Shown here piece by piece: positions 6,144-12,039 of a DNA stretch of 12,039 bases (positions within the stretch are counted from its first letter, which is position 1; each line of letters opens with the position of its first letter). The stretch spans positions 1 to 12,039 of the forward strand of contig JAGRHW010000076.1 in the NCBI GenBank assembly GCA_020444765.1. Direction: 5' to 3'. The notes under the pieces were generated by a model. It had not been told where the DNA came from, searched no databases, and worked only from the letters and a program-made list of their open reading frames with translations. This stretch comes from Gammaproteobacteria bacterium (lineage in GTDB: Bacteria; Pseudomonadota; Gammaproteobacteria; Granulosicoccales; Granulosicoccaceae). Both the position numbers and the translations under genes were made by a program.

Positions 6144-7578
6144 ATCCGTACTGTCTTTGTTTATCGCCTCGGCCATGACGTTTTCAGTAGCGGATGCCAA
6201 ACAACAGGCGATTTTGCTTGGCGGCGGTTATCTGCTTGAAGGTTCCCAGGGGCAGATCGAACTCAATCTCAAGTGGGTACAGGAAATACTGCAAGCACGA
6301 GGCATTGAGCCACGGGTTTTCTATACCGACGGTGACGATCAGAACCCGGATATCTTTATTCAGCAGCCGGTGGCGGAAAGTCTGCAGAATCTACAGCCGC
6401 TGGCGCGGGTGTTCGGGCAGCAGGTTTTAAACGGCGTCAGCTACCGCAATCACGAGGTTGCCGGGGTGGAATCATCGACCGATCGCGAGACGCTGCTGCC
6501 GGTGCTGAACAAGACCCTGCAGAACGTCAAGCCCGATGATGAGCTGCTGTTCGTCTATAACGGTCATGGCTCGCCAAGCGAAGGGGCGGCGGACGAAGTT
6601 GCCCTGAAACTCTGGAACGATACGCGTCTTTCCGCCGGCGAATTTCAGGAGACGCTGGCCGGTCTCGATCCCGCCGTAGCCTTCCGGTATGTGTTCACCC
6701 AGTGTTACTCCGGTGGTTTTCATCGCCTGATCTACCAGGACAGCAAGGCCGGGCATCAACTGGCCGAGCCCTTGCGCTGCGGTTTTACCGCCGAGTCCGC
6801 CTGGCGGCAATCCGAGGGTTGTTCGGCCAGTATCGATATGGGCGATTACCGCGATTATACGACCTTCTTTTTTGCCGCGTTGAATGGCAAGGACCGGCTT
6901 GAGCGGCCTTTGCTTGCCGACCCGGATCAAAACGCCGATGGCCGGACCACGCTGCGCGAGGCGCATCTCTACACCCTGGAATATGCACACAGCACAGACC
7001 TGTCGCGCTCGTCGAGTGAGGATTATCTCGAACAATGGCGGCCCTGGTATTTGAAATGGCTGCCGCTCAGCGGCGATATGCCGGATAATGAATATGCAAG
7101 CCTGGCAAAGTCAGTCGCCACTCACAACGATATCAACGAAACCGGACTGCTCGAAGCCGTGCGTTCGCGACTCGCTACATTGCGTGCGGAGTTTGAGACT
7201 CTGCAGGCGCAGCAATACCAGGCTCGTGACGAGGCGGAACAAGTGCGTGAGGCGCTTCAGGGCCGACTGATTGCCCGTTGGCCGCAACTTGGCACGCCTT
7301 ATACTCTGGCGTACAAAACCCTGTTGCTGGACGGCTCCGATGAGGTTCAGAACTGGATTGTGTCGCAGCAAGACTATCCGCAATTGCGGGATCTGCAGGA
7401 TTCCGATGCGGAATATGACCAGCAGATCCTGGAGACGGAGCGCAATCTGGCGCAGCTGGAAAAAATCCTTCGTCTGCGCAAACTGGCCTTTTTACAGGCC
7501 TGGTTATACGACTACGGCAGCAGCGAGGATATCGCCGGGTATGAGAAGCTGGTCGGTTGCGAGTCCTCGGCCATGTAG
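6136..7578 (+). CDS. Secreted caspase/legumain-fold (clan CD) cysteine protease-like protein
   Basis: A 480-residue exported protein. Residues 1-21 form a signal peptide ending in ADA before KQQ, so the mature chain should be periplasmic or secreted. Strand QQAILLGGGY (23-32) and the YTDGDD segment (63-68) open a caspase-like fold. The putative catalytic dyad is H144 in VYNGHGSP and C190 in TQCYSGGF; the 46-residue spacing fits clan CD (caspases, legumain C13). Residues 264-275 (D264, N266, D268, G269, E275) match the EF-hand calcium loop, except that Thr fills the usually aliphatic position 8. About 336-378 and 422-456 look like coiled coil, separated by a globular stretch. I chose the ATG at 6136 rather than the in-frame one at 6103 because the longer form would put 11 residues before the signal peptide. 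The 5' end overlaps the membrane-protein gene by eight bases. The substrate is unknown; proteolysis is the family expectation, while transpeptidation (as in GPI8 or asparaginyl ligases) is only a possibility. The operon ends here. Confidence 0.85.
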   Translation: MRKSVLSLFIASAMTFSVADAKQQAILLGGGYLLEGSQGQIELNLKWVQEILQARGIEPRVFYTDGDDQNPDIFIQQPVAESLQNLQPLARVFGQQVLNGVSYRNHEVAGVESSTDRETLLPVLNKTLQNVKPDDELLFVYNGHGSPSEGAADEVALKLWNDTRLSAGEFQETLAGLDPAVAFRYVFTQCYSGGFHRLIYQDSKAGHQLAEPLRCGFTAESAWRQSEGCSASIDMGDYRDYTTFFFAALNGKDRLERPLLADPDQNADGRTTLREAHLYTLEYAHSTDLSRSSSEDYLEQWRPWYLKWLPLSGDMPDNEYASLAKSVATHNDINETGLLEAVRSRLATLRAEFETLQAQQYQARDEAEQVREALQGRLIARWPQLGTPYTLAYKTLLLDGSDEVQNWIVSQQDYPQLRDLQDSDAEYDQQILETERNLAQLEKILRLRKLAFLQAWLYDYGSSEDIAGYEKLVGCESSAM

Positions 7579-7619
7579 CGGTTTGGTCAAAGGCTGACCT
7601 GAAATGGTAGGCCGGACAT

Positions 7620-7649
7620 AAAAAAGCCATCCCCAGGGATGGCTTTTTT
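7620..7649. terminator. Bidirectional intrinsic terminator between the operon and nhaB
   Basis: A run of six A, a GC-containing stem (GCCATCC paired with GGATGGC, extended by A-T pairs to 13 bp), a four-base loop and six T. It reads as a Rho-independent terminator on both strands. It lies 42 bases after the protease stop on the plus strand and 16 bases after the nhaB stop on the minus strand, so it should end both convergent transcripts. Confidence 0.93.
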
Positions 7650-7664
7650 CGTTTGTCTGCAGCG

Positions 7665-9287
7665 TTAAAGGAACAGGTAGGTTGCCAGCAAACCGGTGAC
7701 ACTCATGCTGATCGTGTACGGCAGTGCCAGCATGACCATGCGCCCGTAACTCAGGCGAATCACCGGCGCCAGGGCGGAAGTCAGCAGAAACAGAAACGCC
7801 GCCTGACCGTTGGGGGTGGCGACACTCGGGATATTGGTGCCGGTATTGATCGCAACAGCCAGTTTGTCGAATTGCGCCATGATCGCGCCGGCCTGCTCGG
7901 CCGCTGCTTGCGGGAGCGCCGCCAGGGCGTCGGCACGCAATTCGTTGGGGTTGGTCAGCCGGTCCATCAGTTGTGCGCCGGTCATGCCGGTATCCGGAAT
8001 CTGGCCCAGCATCTGGATGATATGCGCCTTGGTTTCGGAGATATAGACGGTTGCCACGAAGACATTGTCGGAAATCATCGATAGCAGGCCGTTGACGATA
8101 TAGTACGCGACCAATTGCGATTGTCCGCTCAGATTGATGACGAAGTCTATCACCGGGGTAAACAGATGCTGGTCGTGAATAACCGCGACAATGGCGAAAA
8201 AGACCACCAGCAGCGCGGTAAACGGCAGAGCTTCCTCGAATGCCGCGCCGAGCTGATGTTCCTCGATAAAGCCGTTGAAGGCGGTCAGCAGAACGATTAC
8301 CGACAGGCCAATGATGCCCACGGCCGCCAGGTGAAACGCCAGCGCCAGGATCAGCCAGATGCCGACCAGCGCCTGGACGACCAGCTTGGCTTTGCCCATC
8401 GTGCCGCGTTTTTCTTCCATGGCGATTTCGGTTTCGAGAAGGTGGCTGCGTATCTGACCGGGTAATTCGGCGCCGTAGCCGAAGAGTTTTTTCTTTTCAA
8501 CGATGTAACAGGTGGCGAGCCCGACGATCAGAACCGGCATCGACACCGGCGCCACTTCAAGGAAGAACTCGGCAAAATGCCAGCCCATTTCACTGGCGAT
8601 CAACAGGTTTTGCGGCTCGCCGACCAGCGTACAGACGCCGCCGAGCGCGGTGCCGACAGCGCCGTGCATCATCAGGTTTCGCAGGAAGCGGCGAAAAGAC
8701 CGCAGTTCTTCCCGTTGCAGTTCCTTGACGTGTTCGTCGGTCGTCAGGTCGTGATGTTCGCCGTCGTTGCGGCCGGATGCATAGCGGTGATACACGTTAT
8801 AGAAGGCATAGGCTACCGCGATGATGACCGCGGTAACGGTCAGCGCGTCGAGAAACGCCGAAAGAAACGCGCCCAGAAAACAAAATAACAGGGAGATGGT
8901 TATTTTTGACTGGGTGCGAACCAGAATCCGGGTAAAGGTAAACTGCAGGAAATCCTTCATGAAGTAAATGCCGGCGACCATGAAGATCAGCAGCAGAATG
9001 ACTTCGAAGTTGTTGTAGGCCTCGTGATAGACCGATTCGGAATTCGTCAGGCCGATCATCACCGCCTCGATGGCCAGCAGGCCGCCGGCCGGCAAGGGAT
9101 AGCATTTGAGCGCCATGGCCAGTGTGAAAATGAATTCGCCGATCAGCACCCAGCCGGTGATAAAAGGGCCGACGGTGACTAGCAGTATGGGATTGGCGAC
9201 CAGGAAGGCCAGGATGGCGGCTTTGTACCAATTCGGTGCGTTGCCGAGGAAGTTTCTGGAAAATGCGCCGATTACCGTTGTCGTCAT
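7665..9287 (-). CDS. nhaB: Na+/H+ antiporter NhaB
   Basis: A 540-residue inner-membrane antiporter that exports Na+ in exchange for protons and supports pH and sodium homeostasis. It matches E. coli NhaB along its whole length: [12 protein letters not shown] near the start (11-22), [14 protein letters not shown] (51-64), MVAGIYFMK (103-111), [14 protein letters not shown] (141-154) with D147 at the same position as a conserved Asp of E. coli Nha[18 protein letters not shown] (212-228), [18 protein letters not shown] (399-416) and the hallmark [19 protein letters not shown] (480-498). About a dozen membrane segments are visible. One difference is that residues 421-474, between two conserved helices, hold an alanine-rich hydrophilic loop roughly 35-40 residues longer than in the E. 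coli protein. The start at 9287 has GAAGG about nine bases upstream. It is transcribed alone, toward the shared terminator. The membership is certain; stoichiometry and regulation cannot be read here. Confidence 0.97.
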   Translation of the reverse strand: MTTTVIGAFSRNFLGNAPNWYKAAILAFLVANPILLVTVGPFITGWVLIGEFIFTLAMALKCYPLPAGGLLAIEAVMIGLTNSESVYHEAYNNFEVILLLIFMVAGIYFMKDFLQFTFTRILVRTQSKITISLLFCFLGAFLSAFLDALTVTAVIIAVAYAFYNVYHRYASGRNDGEHHDLTTDEHVKELQREELRSFRRFLRNLMMHGAVGTALGGVCTLVGEPQNLLIASEMGWHFAEFFLEVAPVSMPVLIVGLATCYIVEKKKLFGYGAELPGQIRSHLLETEIAMEEKRGTMGKAKLVVQALVGIWLILALAFHLAAVGIIGLSVIVLLTAFNGFIEEHQLGAAFEEALPFTALLVVFFAIVAVIHDQHLFTPVIDFVINLSGQSQLVAYYIVNGLLSMISDNVFVATVYISETKAHIIQMLGQIPDTGMTGAQLMDRLTNPNELRADALAALPQAAAEQAGAIMAQFDKLAVAINTGTNIPSVATPNGQAAFLFLLTSALAPVIRLSYGRMVMLALPYTISMSVTGLLATYLFL

Positions 9288-9783
9288 ATGTCTGAACCTT
9301 CGCTGAGTGTCGGTATTTTAAAAGTGATCAGTTTATACAATGTCCGGATAAAGAGCTTCGAAGGTTCGAAAGGCATCCGGCCCGCAGCACGGGCGTGCTT
9401 GTGGAGTGATGTTGCTGTGGTCAAGTTCGACAATTCCATATCTTCGGGAATCCATATCCTGAAAAAAGCGCAACCCCCCGTGCTGGTGGATACACCGTAT
9501 TATCTATTAGCGTATCAAGGCGAGTGAACTTTAGATTCAGCCTGACCATAAGCCTGTAAACCTTCGGATTGACGATAGTATTCTCCGGACAATTCGCCGC
9601 CTCGACAATCGGGAAATAGCGGTGTCGAAACAACCAGTGCAAACCCCGTAATCTTACCCATGCGACAGGATTGCAGCAAAATATATTCAGACCGTTGCAA
9701 TGCCGAATGCCGCTGCCCACCGACCTCGGAACATGTTGTAGACTATCCCGTTTTGCAGTCGCCGAAACGATTAACCGATTCTT
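9288..9783. other. 496-bp spacer between divergent nhaB and trhP, no convincing gene
   Basis: Both flanking genes are transcribed outward, so promoters for each must lie here, but I see no strong sigma-70 pair. TTTTAAAAT near 9316 (reverse strand) is the best -10-like element for nhaB. Small structures are a tandem TTCGAAGG/TTCGAAAG (9357-9372) and overlapping short hairpins (GCCCG/CGGGC at 9380-9394, GCAC/GTGC at 9387-9398). Open frames of 61-99 codons exist on both strands but lack ribosome sites and family likeness. The one with most protein-like composition begins at an internal ATG at 9661 on the reverse strand and ends at 9515, giving about 48 residues with a hydrophobic start. I regard it as unproven. 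Confidence 0.55.
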
Positions 9784-11127
9784 ATGAAAAAGCCTGAATT
9801 ACTTGCGCCGGCCGGCTCTCTGAAAAGCATGCGCCACGCCTTTGCCTACGGCGCGGACGCGGTCTATGCCGGACAGCCGCGATACAGCCTGCGGGTACGC
9901 AATAACGAGTTTCACGGTGAGAAGCTCTTGCAAGGTATAGATGCTGCGCACGCGCTTGGCAAAAAATTTTTTCTCACCGTCAATACTTTGCCACGTAACA
10001 GCAAACTCAAAACCTTTATCGAGGATCTCAAGCCGGTCGTCGAGGCCGGGCCCGATGCTTTTATCATGGCTGACCCCGGCCTGATCATGATGGTGCGCGA
10101 AACCTGGCCCGAGATGCCGATTCACCTGTCGGTGCAGGCTAACACGGTTAATTATGCCGGGGTTAAATTCTGGCAGACGCAGGGAATCGAGCGGGTGATC
10201 CTGTCGCGCGAATTATCCTTCACCGACATAGAGGAGATCCGTCAGCGCTGCCCGGATATGGAACTGGAGGTATTCGTCCACGGCGCCTTGTGCATCGCCT
10301 ATTCGGGCCGCTGTCTGTTGTCGGGTTACTTCAATCATCGCGATCCGAATCAGGGAACCTGCACCAACGCCTGCCGCTGGGACTACAAGACGCTGGCCGC
10401 CGAACAGACCGTTGACGACACCTATCAGCCGCAGCAGACGATTTTGCCGGCCGATGCCCTGTCGCGCCCGGTTGAAGAGAACGAGCCGCGCCATCCGCTG
10501 GCCGATCAGGTCTATTTGCTGGAAGAGCAAAACCGGCCGGGCGAGCTGATGCCGGTTTTCGAGGATCAGCACGGCACCTATATCATGAATTCCCGCGATC
10601 TGCGCGCAGTTGAGCACGTGCAGCGGCTGACCGAAATCGGCGTCGATTGCCTGAAGATCGAGGGCCGCACCAAATCACATTACTATGTCGCGCGCACCGC
10701 GCAGGTTTACCGCCAGGCAATCGACGATGCGGTTGCCGGCCGGCCGTTCGACGAAAAGCTGCTGGGTGTGCTGGAAAATCTCGCCAACCGCGGTTATACG
10801 GATGGTTTTTATCAGCGCCAGCAGACGCAGGAACATCAAAACTACATGGCCAGTACCGCAAAAAATCATCGCCAGCAATTCTGCGCGGAAATGATCGATT
10901 ACGACGAGGAGCGGAAAATGCTGGAGCTCGACGTCAAGAACCGGTTTGCGGTGGGTGACAGGCTGGAGGTGATTCTGCCGCACGGCGGTAACCGGGAGTT
11001 TGTCCTGGATAAAATGGAAAACCTCCAGGGCGAGGCAATCGATGTGGCTCCCGGCAGCGGGCACAAGGTGCGGATTCCGTTTGAAGGCGCCGTGCCGGAC
11101 ACCTTGCTGGTGGCGCGTTTCGTTTGA
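9784..11127 (+). CDS. trhP: tRNA 5-hydroxyuridine hydroxylation protein, U32 family (YegQ)
   Basis: A 447-residue cytoplasmic U32 'peptidase'-family protein. In E. coli, TrhP (formerly YegQ) is needed for prephenate-dependent 5-hydroxylation of U34 in tRNAs, the first step toward cmo5U/mcmo5U wobble bases; it is not thought to act as a protease in this role. The sequence follows E. coli YegQ closely: PELLAPAGSLKSMRHAFAYG (4-23), ADAVYAGQPRYSLRVRNNEF (24-43), HLSVQANTVN (114-123) and the U32 signature EVFVHGALCIAYSGRCLLSG (162-181). Cysteines C170, C177, C193 and C197 fit the Fe-S ligands described for the group. GTYIMNSRDLRA (264-275) and LKIEGRTKSHYYVARTAQVYR (290-310) follow. The C-terminal beta-domain (about 365-447) is present, and the total length is near the E. 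coli protein. No clear Shine-Dalgarno precedes the ATG. The gene converges on putA with only 23 bp between the stops. Confidence 0.96.
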   Translation: MKKPELLAPAGSLKSMRHAFAYGADAVYAGQPRYSLRVRNNEFHGEKLLQGIDAAHALGKKFFLTVNTLPRNSKLKTFIEDLKPVVEAGPDAFIMADPGLIMMVRETWPEMPIHLSVQANTVNYAGVKFWQTQGIERVILSRELSFTDIEEIRQRCPDMELEVFVHGALCIAYSGRCLLSGYFNHRDPNQGTCTNACRWDYKTLAAEQTVDDTYQPQQTILPADALSRPVEENEPRHPLADQVYLLEEQNRPGELMPVFEDQHGTYIMNSRDLRAVEHVQRLTEIGVDCLKIEGRTKSHYYVARTAQVYRQAIDDAVAGRPFDEKLLGVLENLANRGYTDGFYQRQQTQEHQNYMASTAKNHRQQFCAEMIDYDEERKMLELDVKNRFAVGDRLEVILPHGGNREFVLDKMENLQGEAIDVAPGSGHKVRIPFEGAVPDTLLVARFV

Positions 11128-11150
11128 GCGTCTGAAGTGGCGGCGCGCCG

Positions 11151-12039
11151 TCAAATCGTAAGCAGACTTGCATTACCGCCGGCGGCGGTGGTGTCTATGC
11201 TGATAACCCGTTCGTTGGTAAAGCGGTAAATATCGTCTTGCTGCGATAATAAGGCAACCCGGGCGCCGTCACGCGCGGCGAGCTGCTTGCGAATGCGCTT
11301 GAGTGTTTCCGCATCGGCATCGCAGACCACGCCGTGCAGCCTGTGTTCGTCAAGCAAGACTTCGCTGTCACCTTCGGCGATTTCCAGCAGAGATGCCGAC
11401 AAACCCGCGGCTTTTATGGCCGTTGCTGCTCGCGTGGCGAAATCGCCGGCTTGCAATACGACCGAATTACCCGCCAGTAGCGACACTATCATCTGTCGGC
11501 TGAGAGACGCCTGGTCGCCCTGTGCGTCGCCAAGACAAAACAGTTTGCCGCGCGGGTGCAACGCGATGGTGTTCATTTCGCCGGTCGGGCCGTCGAGAAT
11601 CACCGGACTGCTGGAAAACTCCCTGAAATTCAGCAAGCATTGTTTGGCGACGTCCGCCAGCGGTTCACCGAGTTCATGCGCGAATTTCATCAAGGCGTCG
11701 AAACGAAAAGCGGAGTTTTCCCAGGATTGCCGCTGATCGTCGAAAACCTGCCGGCGGTCGGCGGGAAGCCGCTGGATTGTGTCTCCGGCGCGGCAAAAAC
11801 GGTATAAATAAAATGGCCCGCCGGCTTTGGGTCCGGTGCCGGACTTGCCTTCTCCGCCAAACGGTTGAACGCCGACAACCGCGCCGATCTGGTTACGGTT
11901 GACGTAGATATTGCCGACATGGGCGCGCTCACAAACCCGCTGGATACGATCGTCGATACGGCTTTGCATGCCGAGCGTCAGGCCGTAACCGCTGGCGTTG
12001 ATCTTGTCGACCATCTCGTCGAGCTGATTTTCACGGTAA
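11151..12039 (-). CDS. putA: PutA, C-terminal ~295 residues (5' end outside window)
   Basis: The C-terminal part of the bifunctional proline dehydrogenase / L-glutamate-gamma-semialdehyde dehydrogenase, which oxidises proline to glutamate with channelling of the intermediate. The reverse frame is open from the window edge to the TGA at 11151. The end of the aldehyde dehydrogenase domain is seen: GNIYVNRNQIGAVVGVQPF then GGEGKSGTGPKAGGPFYLYR, nearly the same as long-form PutA. About 200 further residues form the ALDH-like C-terminal domain found only in long PutAs, ending with ISIDTTAAGGNASLLTI. This is the conserved C-terminal motif (E. coli ends similarly, AAGGNASLMTIG) that helps close the substrate tunnel. 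So this is a type B or C PutA and its C-terminus is intact. The catalytic Cys and Glu and the PRODH domain lie outside the window, as does any N-terminal ribbon-helix-helix repressor domain, so self-regulation cannot be judged. Confidence 0.96.
   Translation of the reverse strand, partial: YRENQLDEMVDKINASGYGLTLGMQSRIDDRIQRVCERAHVGNIYVNRNQIGAVVGVQPFGGEGKSGTGPKAGGPFYLYRFCRAGDTIQRLPADRRQVFDDQRQSWENSAFRFDALMKFAHELGEPLADVAKQCLLNFREFSSSPVILDGPTGEMNTIALHPRGKLFCLGDAQGDQASLSRQMIVSLLAGNSVVLQAGDFATRAATAIKAAGLSASLLEIAEGDSEVLLDEHRLHGVVCDADAETLKRIRKQLAARDGARVALLSQQDDIYRFTNERVISIDTTAAGGNASLLTI

Noticed and set aside
9288..9527. A 79-codon plus-strand frame starting within CATATG next to the nhaB start
   Set aside because: It has no ribosome site, overlaps the nhaB leader and shows no family likeness.
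9421..9720. A 99-codon reverse frame in the nhaB-trhP spacer
   Set aside because: Codon and residue make-up is rich in Cys, Arg and Trp as in random frames, and there is no ribosome site.
11128..11150. Possible terminator between convergent trhP and putA (TTTGA...TCAAA around GGCGCGCC)
   Set aside because: The arms are short and imperfect, and there is no T-tract.

Overview
The window looks like a chromosomal segment of a gammaproteobacterium. GlnS, the YdjA-like nitroreductase, NhaB, TrhP (YegQ) and the PutA C-terminus all read as close relatives of the Enterobacteria/Vibrio-type proteins, and NhaB suggests a marine or otherwise sodium-exposed habitat. The order and genus cannot be read from the sequence. 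Coding density is high, and no mobile element, tRNA, rRNA or CRISPR array was seen.

Layout. (1) Positions 1-2562, minus strand: a YdjA-type nitroreductase, a periplasmic DUF4124-plus-SLT lytic transglycosylase and glnS (3' end cut by the window edge), all colinear with 78-84 bp gaps. (2) Positions 2563-2875: a divergent intergenic region with a plausible promoter for the nitroreductase and a 6-bp-arm palindrome next to it. (3) Positions 2876-7578, plus strand: a compact four-gene operon made of a CelD/BcsL-type GNAT acyltransferase, a NodU/TobZ-type carbamoyltransferase, a small four-helix membrane protein of unknown family and a secreted caspase/legumain-fold protease. The last three genes overlap by 1 and 8 bases. 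The operon ends at a strong bidirectional terminator (7620-7649). (4) Positions 7665-9287, minus strand: nhaB, convergent with the operon and sharing its terminator. (5) Positions 9288-9783: a 496-bp spacer with no convincing gene. (6) Positions 9784-11127, plus strand: trhP, convergent with (7) the 3' end of putA (11151-12039, minus strand), whose start lies outside the window.

Most genes are housekeeping: translation (glnS, trhP), peptidoglycan turnover, flavin redox chemistry, Na+/H+ homeostasis and proline catabolism. The part that stands out is the four-gene operon. It combines two small-molecule or glycan tailoring enzymes (acyl and carbamoyl transfer) with a membrane protein and an exported cysteine protease under apparent translational coupling. 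No glycosyltransferase, transporter, exosortase or obvious substrate gene lies beside it, so its product and target remain unknown. It is the best candidate for an undescribed system here.
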